NCBI GenBank assembly: GCA_900313405.1
Contig: OMQY01000043.1
Location: forward strand, 1 to 10,357
Source: an uncultured Eubacteriales bacterium
GTDB lineage: Bacteria; Bacillota_A; Clostridia; Saccharofermentanales; Saccharofermentanaceae
DNA length: 10,357 bases
Direction of reading: 5' to 3'
The notes under the pieces were generated by a model. The model searched no databases. It was not told the origin of the DNA and worked only from the letters and a program-made list of their open reading frames with translations. Of the stretch, positions 1 through 9,739 are shown in pieces. The stretch's first letter is position 1. Each line of letters starts with the position of its first letter. A program made the translations under genes and the position numbers.

Positions 1-2526
1 CCTCGACGCTCTCGGGTTGACCTCGATGACGTATATCTTGTCGTCCTTGACGATGTACTGGATATTGACGATGCCCGTGGAATTGAGCCCGTCACACAGA
101 GCCTTGGTCGTGTCGATGAGCTTCTTGCTCATATCATCGAAAATATGCTTCGCCGGATACACTGCTATCGAGTCTCCGGAATGGATCCCAGCCCTCTCGA
201 TATGCTCCATAATGCCGGGGATCAGGACATCGTGTCCGTCATAGATCGCGTCAACCTCGATCTCCCTGCCCTGGATGTATTTGTCGATGAGCACCGGATT
301 CTCGATGCCGTGAGACAGTATGATGTTCATATATTCCCTGACATCATCTTCGCCGAATGCGATCGTCATATTCTGACCGCCGAGAACATAAGAGGGTCTC
401 AGAAGTACCGGGTATCCGAGGGTCTCAGCTGCCGACAGGGCTTCTTCAAGAGTCAATACCGAAGATCCCTTGGGGCGTGCTATATCGAGCCTCTCGAGCA
501 GTTCATCGAATCTCTCGCGGTCCTCGGCCATGTCGATCGAATCAGCTGACGTTCCGATGATGTTGATATTGTTCTCGGACAAGGTCTTGGTGAGCTTGAT
601 CGCAGTCTGCCCGCCAAAGGCGACTACGACTCCCAGGGGGTTCTCCTGCCTGATGATATCCATTACCGACTCCGCGTCCAAAGGCTCGAAGTAGAGTCGG
701 TCTCCGGTGTCGAAGTCGGTCGATACAGTCTCGGGGTTATTGTTGATTATTACTACACGATATCCCTGCTCGCGCAGCGCATTGACACAGTGGACGGCCG
801 CGTAGTCGAACTCGATACCCTGACCTATCCTGATGGGTCCGGAGCCGATAACTATTATCGTCCCGGTGTTCGCGTCTTCAGAAGCATCAGCCTCGTTAAC
901 GCCTCCTTCAGCAGCGGTGTTATACGCACTGTAGAAATAAGGTGTAGCAGCCGCGAACTCTCCGGCACATGTATCGACCATGCGGAACACCGGATCGACC
1001 TTGAAGGATGCGTCGACCGGTTTGCCGGTCAGAGCTGTTATCTTCTTATCCGTGAAGCCGAATCTCTTGGCCTGAAGGTATGTCTCAAAGCTGATATCTC
1101 CTGCGCCCTTGAGCTTGCCTTCCATGTCGACCAGCTTACGGATCTTGGTCAGGAACCACATGTCGATCTTCGTGGCCTCGTGGATGGCCTCGGGTGTGAC
1201 GCCCAGGCTCATTGCTTTCGCTATATAAAACAGACGAAGGTCGCTCGGCTTGCTGTACCCGGCTACTGCCTCTGCGCGGTCAATATCCTTGAATGAAGGG
1301 ATGAGCAGTGACTCAGCCGATATCTCGGCTCCCCTTACCGCCTTCATAAGACCGCCTTCAAACGAGTCGGCGATCGCCATGACTTCACCCGTCGCTTTCA
1401 TCTGCGTGCCGAGGTCTCTCTTGGCATAAACGAATTTATCGAAAGGCCACTTCGGGAACTTTACCGCGACATAGTCAAGCGCCGGTTCGAACGAAGCGTA
1501 TGTATTGCCCGTTACTGCGTTGCGGATCTCATCGAGCCTGTAGCCGAGTGCGATCTTAGTCGCTACCTTTGCGATAGGATATCCGGTTGCTTTCGATGCG
1601 AGCGCTGACGATCTTGACACACGGGGATTGACTTCGATAACGGCATAATTAAATGTGTCCGGATCGAGCGCGAACTGGCAGTTACAACCGCCTTCTACTC
1701 CGAGTGCGTCGATGATGTCGAGCGCAGCGGTACGGAGCATCTGATATTCCTTGTCTGACAGAGTCACTGCCGGAGCGATAACGATGGAGTCACCCGTGTG
1801 TACTCCTACCGGGTCAAGGTTCTCCATAGAGCAGACCGTGATCTTGTTGCCCGCTTTATCGCGAATTACTTCGAACTCGATCTCTTTCCATCCGGCGACG
1901 CTCTTCTCGATCAGGACCTGCGTAATAGGCGACATGGACAGACCCGTGCTCGCTGTCTCAAACAGTTCCTCGGGAGTCGTCGCGATACCGCCGCCGCTGC
2001 CGCCTAAGGTAAAGGCCGGTCTTACGATAACCGGATATCCGATCTCTTCGGCAAAGTCGAGCGCGCTCTGAGCGTCGTTAACGACTGTTGACGGGATGCA
2101 GGGCTGCCCGATCGACTCCATCGTATCCTTGAAGAGCTGTCTGTCTTCCGACTTATCGATACATTCGGGCGAGGATCCCAGAAGCCTCACACCGTTCTTA
2201 TCGAGGAATCCCTCACGTGCGAGCTGCATGCAGAGAGTCAGCGCCGTTTGTCCGCCGAGTCCTGACAGGATGGCATCAGGTCTCTCGGTCTCGATTATCC
2301 TCTTTACGGTTGTCAGTGTTAGCGGTTCGATATAGATCTTATCCGCCATCTTATTGTCGGTCATTATGGTAGCAGGATTGCTGTTGACGAGAACGGTCTC
2401 GATACCGTCTTCCTTCAGCGCTCTGCATGCCTGCGTTCCGGCGTAATCGAACTCCGCCGCCTGACCTATAACGATCGGACCCGAGCCGATCACCATTACC
2501 TTACGTATGTATTTATCGAGCGGCAT
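1..2526 (-). CDS. carB: Carbamoyl-phosphate synthetase large subunit, 3'-truncated by window edge
   Basis: Synthetase subunit of carbamoyl-phosphate synthetase. It makes carboxyphosphate from bicarbonate and ATP, joins it to ammonia delivered by CarA, and phosphorylates carbamate with a second ATP. The frame is open from ATG 2526 to base 1, giving 842 residues of a family usually near 1060-1075. Seen: an N-terminal [20 protein letters not shown] motif (residues 11-30), the first ATP-grasp with [12 protein letters not shown] (169-180), and metal-binding [11 protein letters not shown] (298-308). The oligomerisation region is about 400-550. The duplicated synthetase half opens with [17 protein letters not shown] (560-576), continues with RPSYVLGG (710-717), and is cut right after its EVNPRASR (835-842). 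The rest of this half and the C-terminal allosteric (MGS-like) domain lie outside. The start is fixed by GGGAG eight bases upstream. It begins one base after the carA stop, so the two are probably translationally coupled. No frameshift or missing motif is visible in the part present. Confidence 0.97.
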   Translation of the reverse strand, partial: MPLDKYIRKVMVIGSGPIVIGQAAEFDYAGTQACRALKEDGIETVLVNSNPATIMTDNKMADKIYIEPLTLTTVKRIIETERPDAILSGLGGQTALTLCMQLAREGFLDKNGVRLLGSSPECIDKSEDRQLFKDTMESIGQPCIPSTVVNDAQSALDFAEEIGYPVIVRPAFTLGGSGGGIATTPEELFETASTGLSMSPITQVLIEKSVAGWKEIEFEVIRDKAGNKITVCSMENLDPVGVHTGDSIVIAPAVTLSDKEYQMLRTAALDIIDALGVEGGCNCQFALDPDTFNYAVIEVNPRVSRSSALASKATGYPIAKVATKIALGYRLDEIRNAVTGNTYASFEPALDYVAVKFPKWPFDKFVYAKRDLGTQMKATGEVMAIADSFEGGLMKAVRGAEISAESLLIPSFKDIDRAEAVAGYSKPSDLRLFYIAKAMSLGVTPEAIHEATKIDMWFLTKIRKLVDMEGKLKGAGDISFETYLQAKRFGFTDKKITALTGKPVDASFKVDPVFRMVDTCAGEFAAATPYFYSAYNTAAEGGVNEADASEDANTGTIIVIGSGPIRIGQGIEFDYAAVHCVNALREQGYRVVIINNNPETVSTDFDTGDRLYFEPLDAESVMDIIRQENPLGVVVAFGGQTAIKLTKTLSENNINIIGTSADSIDMAEDRERFDELLERLDIARPKGSSVLTLEEALSAAETLGYPVLLRPSYVLGGQNMTIAFGEDDVREYMNIILSHGIENPVLIDKYIQGREIEVDAIYDGHDVLIPGIMEHIERAGIHSGDSIAVYPAKHIFDDMSKKLIDTTKALCDGLNSTGIVNIQYIVKDDKIYVIEVNPRASR

Positions 2527-2527
2527 C

Positions 2528-3604
2528 TTAAGTTCTCCCTTCTTCCATCATTCTTATGAACCTGTCGAAAAGTTCCTCGCTGTCCTTCGGTCCTCCGCAA
2601 GCCTCCGGGTGAAACTGCACTGAGATCGAAGGTTCGCCCGCATATCGGAGTCCTTCATTCGTATTATCGTTAACGTTGATGAACCACGGCTGTGCCTTAT
2701 CCCTGTCAACCGACTCGTCGACGACTGCATAACCGTGATTCTGTGAAGTGATATAGATCCTGCCGGTATTAATGTCCTTTACCGGATGGTTGGCTCCTCT
2801 GTGACCGTATTTGAGTTTTGACGTTCCGAAGCCGTGTGCCAGTGCAAGTAGCTGATGCCCGAGGCAGATTCCCATTGTCGGGATCTTATCGTTCGCGATC
2901 TCTCTAAGTGTACTGATCGCCTCGGTGTTGTCCTCCGGATCTCCCGGACCGTTACTCAGGAACAGGCCGTCGGGGCCCAGTTCCCTGATCCTCGCGGCAT
3001 CCGTATCATGCGGCAGGAGAGTTACACGGCATCCTCTCTTCAGAAGACACCTGATGATGTTACGCTTGATGCCGTAATCCATTACGGCTACATCAAACTT
3101 TTTCTCGCCTTCGCTCTCGAAGACCTTCTCTTCTTTTACCGACACTTCCCCGACAGGTCTGATGATCCTGTATGCCTTTATCTTCTCTATATCGGCATGT
3201 GAAGGATCGTCACAGATCATGCCGTTCATCGTGCCATGGTCTCTGAGCGTCTTTGTAAGCGCTCTCGTATCTATCCCTTTAAGTCCGGGGATATTCTGTT
3301 CCCTGAGGAATGCCTCAAGGTTGCTCTCACACCTGAAGTTGGATGGGCCGTCGCAGATCTCTCTTACGATATAGGCCGAGACATATGAGGCACCGCCCTC
3401 CATATCGGGTGTTATCATTCCGTAATTACCTATGAGCGGGAATGTCTGAAGTACAGCCTGACCCTTGTAGCTCGGATCTGTCAGCGTCTCGATATAACCT
3501 GTCATAGAAGTCGTAAATACTATCTCGGCGATCACTTCGCCCTCAGCGCCGAAGGCCTCACCTTCAAAGACTTTTCCGTTCTCAAGAACAAGATATCTCT
3601 TCAT
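2528..3604 (-). CDS. carA: Carbamoyl-phosphate synthetase small (glutaminase) subunit
   Basis: Glutamine amidotransferase subunit: it hydrolyses glutamine and channels ammonia to CarB. It has 358 residues, within or slightly below the usual family length. The N-terminal CarA-specific domain spans about 1-150, with [20 protein letters not shown] (30-49), the region DYGIK (176-180) opening the class I glutamine amidotransferase domain, LSNGPGDP (216-223), the nucleophile in GICLGHQ (Cys247), the SQNHGYAV loop (287-294), and the rest of the triad in VQFHPEA (His332, Glu334). All catalytic residues are present, so it should be active. The ATG at 3604 lies inside the 3' end of gltD in another frame (23-base overlap) and is preceded by GGAG with a seven-base spacer. 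That leaves no room for a separate carA leader, so expression probably depends on the glt transcript unless a promoter lies inside gltD. carB follows after one base. Confidence 0.98.
   Translation of the reverse strand: MKRYLVLENGKVFEGEAFGAEGEVIAEIVFTTSMTGYIETLTDPSYKGQAVLQTFPLIGNYGMITPDMEGGASYVSAYIVREICDGPSNFRCESNLEAFLREQNIPGLKGIDTRALTKTLRDHGTMNGMICDDPSHADIEKIKAYRIIRPVGEVSVKEEKVFESEGEKKFDVAVMDYGIKRNIIRCLLKRGCRVTLLPHDTDAARIRELGPDGLFLSNGPGDPEDNTEAISTLREIANDKIPTMGICLGHQLLALAHGFGTSKLKYGHRGANHPVKDINTGRIYITSQNHGYAVVDESVDRDKAQPWFINVNDNTNEGLRYAGEPSISVQFHPEACGGPKDSEELFDRFIRMMEEGRT
2535..2539 (-). promoter_or_regulatory. Ribosome binding site of carB inside carA
   Basis: GGGAG eight bases before ATG 2526, within the last codons of carA. 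Supports the ATG chosen for carB and coupled synthesis of the two subunits. Confidence 0.82.
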
Positions 3605-5078
3605 TTTTATTCTCCATCAGATACTTATCGATCTCTTCTGCCGCATCTCTTCCTTCACGGAGTCCCCATACTACGAGAGACTGTCCTCTCCTCATATCTC
3701 CTGCGGCGAACACGCCTTCCTCTGAAGTCATATGGGTTCCGTGTGTCTCAACGTTTGATCTTCCGTCAGTCTCGACCCCGAAGGCGTCGACAACGTATTT
3801 CTGCGGTCCCAGGAAACCCGCGGCGATAAGTACGAGCTGGGCGGGGATGATCTCTTCGGTCCCTTCCTGCGGGACCATCTTCATCCTGCCTGTCGCCTCG
3901 TCTTTCTCGCCCTTGAGCTTGATGGTCTCAATGCCGTCGAGCTTTCCCTGATCGTCCTTGATGAATCTCTTTACAGTCGTCGTATAGACTCTGGGGTCCT
4001 TGCCGAATACCGCGATCGCTTCCTCCTGGCCGTAATCGGTCTTGAGGATCCTCGGCCACTCCGGCCAGGGATTGTTCTCCGCTCTCGTAACGGGCGGAGG
4101 CGGCATCATCTCGAGCTGTGTCACGGACTTGGCACCGTGACGGATACATGTACCGACACAGTCATTACCCGTATCACCGCCGCCTATAACTACAACGTCC
4201 TTATACTTGGCACTGATGTAGTTGCCGTCGGACATGTTGGATGCTATGAGCGACTTGGTCGTTGCCTTCAGGAAATCGACTGCGAAGTATATACCTTCCG
4301 CATCTCTTCCCTCTGCATTGATGTCCCTCGGGTTGCCGGCGCCGCAGCAGAGAACGACGGCGTCATAATCTGCCTTAAGCTGATCGTATGTAATATCGAC
4401 TCCGATATTGACCGAAGTCCTGAATGAGATGCCCTCCTGCTTCAGGATGTCTATCCTTCTTGCAATTACGGACTTCTCGAGCTTCATGTTCGGAATACCG
4501 TACATCAGAAGTCCTCCGGGGCGATCCTCCTTCTCGAAAACGGTTACCTCGTGACCTCTTATGTTGAGCCAGTAGGCCGTGGACAGTCCGGACGGGCCGG
4601 AGCCGATGACCGCGACCTTTTTGCCTGTCCTTCTCTTTGGAGGGTGAGGGACCATTGAGCCTGTCTCATAGGCCTTTTCGATAATGGCATACTCATTCTC
4701 CTTAGTCGTTACGGGCTGGTCGTTGAGGCCGCATACACACGCCTTCTCGCAGAGGGCGGGGCAGACTCTCGAAGTGAATTCCGGGAAAGCGTTGGTCGAC
4801 ATCAGCCTTCCCAATGCCTCATCCCAGAAGCCCTTGTAGACCAGATCGTTCCAGTCGGGGCAGAGATTGTTCAAGGGGCATCCGGCTGCCATTCCGCAGA
4901 TCACTTTGCCGTACTGGCAGAAAGGAACGCCGCAGTTCATGCATCTTGCGCCCTGACGTCTTCTCTCCTCTTCATCCGCCGGCGTATGGAACTCCCTGTA
5001 GGTCTTGATCCTCTCGAGGGGGTCCACGCTGACGTTATCAACTCTTTTATATTCCATGAATCCTGTAGGTTTACCCAT
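3582..5078 (-). CDS. gltD: Glutamate synthase (NADPH) small subunit
   Basis: FAD- and iron-sulfur-containing subunit that takes electrons from NADPH and passes them to the FMN site of GltB. It has 498 residues from the ATG at 5078, normal for the family. The N-terminal Cys-rich region carries RCMNCGVPFC (Cys46, 49, 54), Cys61, Cys67, Cys73, then RVCPALCEKACVCG (Cys106, 110, 114, 116), the ligands expected for two [4Fe-4S] clusters. An FAD-binding Rossmann motif is VAVIGSGPSG (155-164). The NADPH-binding motif is VVVIGGGDTGND (295-306). The C-terminal FAD contact is GVFAAGDMRRGQSLVVWGL (455-473). The frame stays open upstream to 5162, but that would overlap gltB by 74 bases. The ATG at 5078 has a strong GAGGTGA five bases ahead and begins the family-typical GKPTGFMEYKR, so it is preferred. 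The 3' end overlaps carA. Confidence 0.97.
   Translation of the reverse strand: MGKPTGFMEYKRVDNVSVDPLERIKTYREFHTPADEEERRRQGARCMNCGVPFCQYGKVICGMAAGCPLNNLCPDWNDLVYKGFWDEALGRLMSTNAFPEFTSRVCPALCEKACVCGLNDQPVTTKENEYAIIEKAYETGSMVPHPPKRRTGKKVAVIGSGPSGLSTAYWLNIRGHEVTVFEKEDRPGGLLMYGIPNMKLEKSVIARRIDILKQEGISFRTSVNIGVDITYDQLKADYDAVVLCCGAGNPRDINAEGRDAEGIYFAVDFLKATTKSLIASNMSDGNYISAKYKDVVVIGGGDTGNDCVGTCIRHGAKSVTQLEMMPPPPVTRAENNPWPEWPRILKTDYGQEEAIAVFGKDPRVYTTTVKRFIKDDQGKLDGIETIKLKGEKDEATGRMKMVPQEGTEEIIPAQLVLIAAGFLGPQKYVVDAFGVETDGRSNVETHGTHMTSEEGVFAAGDMRRGQSLVVWGLREGRDAAEEIDKYLMENKNEEISCS
3612..3615 (-). promoter_or_regulatory. Ribosome binding site of carA inside gltD
   Basis: GGAG seven bases before ATG 3604, lying within the coding sequence of the last residues of GltD. 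Ribosomes finishing gltD cross this site, so carA translation is probably coupled to gltD. Confidence 0.8.
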
Positions 5079-5083
5079 GATCG

Positions 5084-5090
5084 TCACCTC
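5084..5090 (-). promoter_or_regulatory. Ribosome binding site of gltD
   Basis: GAGGTGA five bases before ATG 5078. It shares the last two bases of the gltB stop codon TGA (5091-5089), which suggests coupled translation. It decides against the longer open frame reaching 5162. Confidence 0.88.
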
Positions 5091-8000
5091 AATCCTTCGA
5101 TACGGTATTCTCGTGGAATGCCATGATCTTTGCTTCGTCTTCAGAGACACCCTCTGCCACATGTTCCCTTATGGAGTTCATCATCCGCTTGTAGTCGTGC
5201 GGAATGACTTTCTTGAACTTCGGGATGTATTCACCGATGCTGTCGAGGATCTTCTTTGCCAGAGGCGACCCTGTTCTTCTGAAGTGTTCTTCAATGAGTT
5301 CCGTAAGCTGCTTCTCGTCAGCAGGATCCTTTACCTTCTCGAAGCCTACGAGCGACTTGTTGAGCTTAGTATAGAGACTGTTATCCTCATCGAGGACATA
5401 GGCGATGCCGCCGCTCATGCCGGCTGCAAAGTTCTTGCCGACAGGGCCTAAGACTACAGCCACACCGCCGGTCATGTATTCGCAGCCGTGGTCGCCCAGA
5501 CCTTCAACTACGACCTTCGCACCGGAGTTCCTGACGCAGAATCGCTCGCCTGCGATACCGTTGATGAAGGCCTTACCGGAGGTTGCGCCGAAGAGGGCTA
5601 CATTACCTGCGATGATATTGTCTTCCGCATCGAAAAGGCTCTCCTTCGGGGGATATACTGCGATGATGCCGCCCGATAAGCCCTTGCCCATATAGTCGTT
5701 GGCGTCACCTTCGAGGTTGATCGTAAGACCGTTCGGGATGAAGGCACCGAAGCTCTGTCCGCCTGCTCCCTTACAGTTGACCGTGAAGGTATCGTCGTTC
5801 AGGCTGTCACCGTATCTCTTCGTGATCTCAGAACCGAAAAGCGTTCCGAGTGCCCTGTCAAGATTACGCACTTCGATCTCGATCGTCTTCTCTTCTCCGC
5901 TCTCCAGAGCCTCCTTCATCTGAGGGATTATCACTCTGCTGTCGATCGTCTGCTCGAGCTTAAAGTCGTAAGCATCTTCGGCAACGTAATGCTTCTTAAT
6001 GGTATTATCTCCCGCATAAGGATCGCTGATTATCTCCGACAGGTCGACGCGGCCTTCTGTCACACTGTCGCGGATCTTAAGAAGATCTGATCTTCCGACC
6101 AGCTCATCCACTGTCCTGATACCGAGCTTAGCCATATATTCGCGCATCTGATTCGCGACGAAGGTCATGAAGTTGATAACGTATTCCGGCTTGCCTGCGA
6201 ATCTCTTACGCAGCTCAGGATTCTGAGTGGCAACACCTACGGGGCATGTGTCGAGATTACATACTCTCATCATGACGCATCCCATCGTGACCAGCGGAGC
6301 CGTCGCGAACCCGAATTCCTCGGCGCCCAGCATCGCCGCCGTAACGACATCCTTACCCGTCAGCAGTTTACCGTCAGTCTCAAGTCTTACTCTCGACCTC
6401 AGACCGTTCTGTATAAGCGTCCTGTGAGTCTCCGCAAGACCTATCTCCCAGGGAAGTCCCGCATGGTGTATGGAACTTGCCGGGGCAGCACCCGTACCGC
6501 CGTCATAACCCGAGATCAGGATGACCCTGGCACCGGCCTTGGCTACACCTGCGGCTATCGTTCCGACGCCGGACTCTGATACGAGCTTTACGGATATCCT
6601 CGCGCTGCTGTTCGCATTCTGAAGATCGTAGATCAGCTGAGCCAGATCCTCGATCGAATAGATATCATGATGAGGCGGCGGTGAGATCAATGCGACACCC
6701 GGTGTTGAATGCCTTGTCTTGGCTATCCAGGGATAGACCTTACCGGCAGGAAGATGTCCGCCCTCGCCCGGCTTAGCACCCTGTGCCATCTTGATCTGTA
6801 TCTCGTTGGCGGACAGAAGGTAACCTGAAGTTACACCGAAGCGTCCGGATGCAACCTGCTTGATGGCAGAGCAGCGATCCTCGGCCTGTCCCTTTGTCAT
6901 GATCCTCTCGGGATCTTCTCCGCCTTCACCGCTGTTGGACTTTCCTCCGATGCGGTTCATGGCGATAGCCATACACTCATGAGCTTCCTGCGAGATGGAA
7001 CCGTAGGACATAGCACCCGTCTTGAAGCGCTTCATGATCTCTTCGGCACTCTCTACCTCATCGAGCGGGATCTCTTTCCCCTCGGGATAATCGAAATCGA
7101 GCTGACTTCTCAAAGTGATCTGCCTGTCCTCCGAATCGATCTTGCCGGTAAACTGCTTATAGAGATCGTAGCTGCCTGTCCTTGTCGCCAGCTGCAGGAG
7201 GTGGATCGTCTCGGGATCATAAAGGTGCTTCTCCTTGCCGCTCCTGGACTTATGCCAACCCTTAACGGCAAGCTGGTTCCCTGTAGGATTCCTGTACTCG
7301 TCGTAAGCATCTTCGTGGAGCTTCTTTGTCCTCTTCTCCATCTCGGCCAGACCGATACCGCCGACTCTGCTCACCGTATCCGGGAAGTACTTATCCATTA
7401 CTTCCCTGCTGATACCGAGCGCCTCGAAGACCTTGGCACCCTGATATGACTGAAGTGTGGATATACCCATCTTGGCCGCGATCTTAACGATGCCGGTCAC
7501 GAGAGCCGATATGTAAGCGTCGCATGCCTGCGTATATTCCTTGTCGATGACGCCGCGATGTATAAGATCGTGGATCGTATCAAGTGCGAGATAAGGGTTT
7601 ATCGCGCTGGCACCGAAGCCCAGGAGCGTCGCGAAGTGATGGACCTCAGTCGGCTCGCCGGTCTCGATGATGATCGATATGGCGGTGTTCATCCTTGTCC
7701 TTACGAGATATGTCTCGAGTGCGGCAACCGCGAGGAGCGACGGGATAGCCATATGTTCGCCGTCAACGCCGCGGTCCGTAAGGATCAAGACTGTCGCACC
7801 TTCTTCATGAGCCTTGTCCGTCTGCTCGTAAAGCCTCTCCAAGGCTGTCTCGAGACTCTCGTCCTTGGTATAGAGCATCGAGATGTCGGCTGTCTTAAGG
7901 CCATCCAGCTCACTGTCTCTGATCTTCATCATGTCGAGGTTAGTGAGGATCGGATTGTGGATCTTAAGAACACGGCAGTTCTCTTCTTTGTCCTCAAGGA

Positions 8001-9666
8001 TATTGCCGGCTATACCGAGATATACCGTAGTATCCGTGATCATGGCTTCTCTTATCGAATCGAGAGGCGGGTTTGTGACCTGTGCGAACTTCTGCTTGAA
8101 GTAATCGAACAGTACCGGATCCTCATTCGACAGAGGGGGCACCGGAACATCGGTACCCATGGCAGCCGTCGGCTCACCGCCGTTCAGGCACATTGGGATG
8201 ATCTCATTATTCAGATTTCCGTACGTGTAGCCGAAAGCCTTCTGAAGAGTATAGAGTTCTTCCCCTCTTATGCTTATCGGTCTCTTGTTCTTTATCTTAA
8301 GGTCATGTAGCTCGACGAGCATATGGTCGAGCCACTCGCCGTAGGGCTGTCTTCTTACGTATTCCTTCTTGATCTCCTCATCGTCGATCAGCCTGCCTGC
8401 TACTGTGTCGGCCAGGAGCATCTTGCCGGGATGGAGCCTGTCCTTCCTGATAACAGTGGACTGATCGATGCCCTCGAGCGCTCCGACCTCGGATGAGAGG
8501 ATAAGATATCCGTCATTGGTGATGTAATATCTGGAGGGTCTCAGTCCGTTTCTGTCCAGGACCGCACCGACCGTGTCGCCGTCCGTAAAGATGATGGAAG
8601 CAGGGCCGTCCCATGGTTCCATCATGGTCGCATAGTACTGATAGAAAGCCTTCTTCTCTCTGTCCATGGTATCCGACTTCTGCCAGGGCTCCGGGATCGT
8701 CATCATGATCGCCAGCGGGAGCGGTACTCCTGCCATCGTCATGAATTCGATCGTATTGTCGAGTCTTGCCGAATCGGAACCTGTCACGTCGAGCATCGGA
8801 TAGATGTCATCGTAACGCCCGTCGAAAAGCTCGCTCCTGAAGATGTTTTCGCGGGAGAGCATCTTGTTCATATTACCCGTGATCGTATTGATCTCGCCGT
8901 TATGTACGAGCATCCTGTAAGGGTGCGACCTCTGCCACGTCGGGTTAGTATTAGTCGAGAATCTGGAGTGCACGATGCCGAACGCCGACTCATATCTGCC
9001 GCTACACAAGTCCTCATAGAAAGTCCTCAGCTGCCCTACCAGGAACATGCCCTTATAGACGATCGTCCTGCACGAACATGAGCACACATAAGTATCATCA
9101 TTATTCTTCTCGAAAAGCTTCCTTGCAAAATACAGCAGCCTGTCAAAATCCGCATCCGTCCTGCATTCATCCGGGCGTCCGACAAAAGCCTGATAGATAT
9201 TCGGCATGCTCTCTTTTGCCCTCTGACCCAGAACGCTCTCATTGACCGGCACCTTACGCCAGCCGAGGAATGTCAGACCTTCCTTCTTTACGCTATTCTC
9301 GAAGACTTCCTGCGCCTTCTTGAGCTCACTCTCTCCCTGCGGGAAAAAGAACATTCCGATACCGTAGCTTCTGGCACCGCCTATGCTGATATCAGTCCCC
9401 TGAAGCACTTCGGAAAAGAAAGAATGCGATATCTGAAGCAGTATGCCGACGCCGTCACCGGTCTGCCCGGACGCGTCCTTGCCGGCTCTGTGTTCCAGAG
9501 TCTCGACGATCTTCAGCGCATCATCCGTAACCTTTGCCGACCCTTTGCCGTCGATCTTGATCACCGCACCGATACCGCAGTTCTCGTGTTCGTTCATAGG
9601 GTCGTAAAGACCATTGGCAGGGAATGCATCCTGCACCCTGTAGTTGTTTACTCTATGATTTTCCAT
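5089..9666 (-). CDS. gltB: Glutamate synthase (NADPH) large subunit
   Basis: Large subunit of GOGAT: glutamine plus 2-oxoglutarate gives two glutamates, using electrons from GltD. It has 1525 residues from ATG 9666, as expected for the bacterial alpha subunit. Domains in order: a short propeptide (1-29) ending before ENCGIGAV, where Cys30 is the expected N-terminal nucleophile of the class II amidotransferase after self-cleavage; amidotransferase to about 420, with HSRFSTNTNP and HNGEINTITGN; a central domain, about 470-770; and an FMN/2-oxoglutarate barrel, about 800-1180, with AKPGEGGHLPAGKV, SPPPHHDIYSIEDL and SGYDGGTGA. The [3Fe-4S] motif is C-x5-C-x4-C (Cys1130, 1136, 1141). A C-terminal GXGXG beta-helix spans about 1270-1440. 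A TTG at 9690 in frame is rejected as start: it sits in the terminator U-tract and upstream of the AGGAG at 9675-9679. gltD follows after 10 bases. Confidence 0.98.
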   Translation of the reverse strand: MENHRVNNYRVQDAFPANGLYDPMNEHENCGIGAVIKIDGKGSAKVTDDALKIVETLEHRAGKDASGQTGDGVGILLQISHSFFSEVLQGTDISIGGARSYGIGMFFFPQGESELKKAQEVFENSVKKEGLTFLGWRKVPVNESVLGQRAKESMPNIYQAFVGRPDECRTDADFDRLLYFARKLFEKNNDDTYVCSCSCRTIVYKGMFLVGQLRTFYEDLCSGRYESAFGIVHSRFSTNTNPTWQRSHPYRMLVHNGEINTITGNMNKMLSRENIFRSELFDGRYDDIYPMLDVTGSDSARLDNTIEFMTMAGVPLPLAIMMTIPEPWQKSDTMDREKKAFYQYYATMMEPWDGPASIIFTDGDTVGAVLDRNGLRPSRYYITNDGYLILSSEVGALEGIDQSTVIRKDRLHPGKMLLADTVAGRLIDDEEIKKEYVRRQPYGEWLDHMLVELHDLKIKNKRPISIRGEELYTLQKAFGYTYGNLNNEIIPMCLNGGEPTAAMGTDVPVPPLSNEDPVLFDYFKQKFAQVTNPPLDSIREAMITDTTVYLGIAGNILEDKEENCRVLKIHNPILTNLDMMKIRDSELDGLKTADISMLYTKDESLETALERLYEQTDKAHEEGATVLILTDRGVDGEHMAIPSLLAVAALETYLVRTRMNTAISIIIETGEPTEVHHFATLLGFGASAINPYLALDTIHDLIHRGVIDKEYTQACDAYISALVTGIVKIAAKMGISTLQSYQGAKVFEALGISREVMDKYFPDTVSRVGGIGLAEMEKRTKKLHEDAYDEYRNPTGNQLAVKGWHKSRSGKEKHLYDPETIHLLQLATRTGSYDLYKQFTGKIDSEDRQITLRSQLDFDYPEGKEIPLDEVESAEEIMKRFKTGAMSYGSISQEAHECMAIAMNRIGGKSNSGEGGEDPERIMTKGQAEDRCSAIKQVASGRFGVTSGYLLSANEIQIKMAQGAKPGEGGHLPAGKVYPWIAKTRHSTPGVALISPPPHHDIYSIEDLAQLIYDLQNANSSARISVKLVSESGVGTIAAGVAKAGARVILISGYDGGTGAAPASSIHHAGLPWEIGLAETHRTLIQNGLRSRVRLETDGKLLTGKDVVTAAMLGAEEFGFATAPLVTMGCVMMRVCNLDTCPVGVATQNPELRKRFAGKPEYVINFMTFVANQMREYMAKLGIRTVDELVGRSDLLKIRDSVTEGRVDLSEIISDPYAGDNTIKKHYVAEDAYDFKLEQTIDSRVIIPQMKEALESGEEKTIEIEVRNLDRALGTLFGSEITKRYGDSLNDDTFTVNCKGAGGQSFGAFIPNGLTINLEGDANDYMGKGLSGGIIAVYPPKESLFDAEDNIIAGNVALFGATSGKAFINGIAGERFCVRNSGAKVVVEGLGDHGCEYMTGGVAVVLGPVGKNFAAGMSGGIAYVLDEDNSLYTKLNKSLVGFEKVKDPADEKQLTELIEEHFRRTGSPLAKKILDSIGEYIPKFKKVIPHDYKRMMNSIREHVAEGVSEDEAKIMAFHENTVSKD

Positions 9667-9674
9667 AACACCCG

Positions 9675-9679
9675 CTCCT
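9675..9679 (-). promoter_or_regulatory. Ribosome binding site of gltB
   Basis: AGGAG eight bases before ATG 9666. It fixes that ATG as the start in place of the upstream in-frame TTG at 9690. It lies just past the leader terminator, outside its stem. Confidence 0.9.
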
Positions 9680-9688
9680 AATCTTTGC

Positions 9689-9739
9689 AAAAATAAAAGC
9701 GCTTATCGAATGCGGTGACCCGCATCAATAAGCGCCTTT
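9689..9739 (-). terminator. Intrinsic terminator in the gltB leader (probable attenuator)
   Basis: On the minus strand, the arm at 9739-9725 (AAAGGCGCTTATTGA) pairs with 9709-9695 (TCGATAAGCGCTTTT), and inside it TGCGG (9724-9720) pairs with CCGCA (9715-9711) around the loop GTCA (9719-9716). This gives a 20-pair stem with one bulged T (9710) and two G-U pairs, followed by a T-rich run (TTTTATTTTT ending at 9689). The T-rich run fits only minus-strand transcription. The terminator sits after the promoter and ends 10 bases before the gltB Shine-Dalgarno, so any transcript from this gap must pass through it. It could also block read-through from the upstream regulator gene. Confidence 0.88.

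Noticed and set aside
5079..5162. 28-residue N-terminal extension of GltD overlapping gltB
   Set aside because: The extension has no family-like sequence and overlaps gltB by 74 bases, while ATG 5078 has a strong ribosome binding site and the conserved GltD beginning.
7558..8310. 250-codon plus-strand open frame opposite gltB (and similar ones opposite carB, gltD and elsewhere in gltB)
   Set aside because: Their products show no recognisable domain and they lie fully antisense to well-conserved genes; they are explained by codon bias of the minus-strand genes.
9664..9690. Longer gltB start at an in-frame TTG (9690)
   Set aside because: The TTG lies in the terminator's T-run and upstream of the AGGAG site; ATG 9666 has correct spacing and leaves a sensible propeptide before Cys30.
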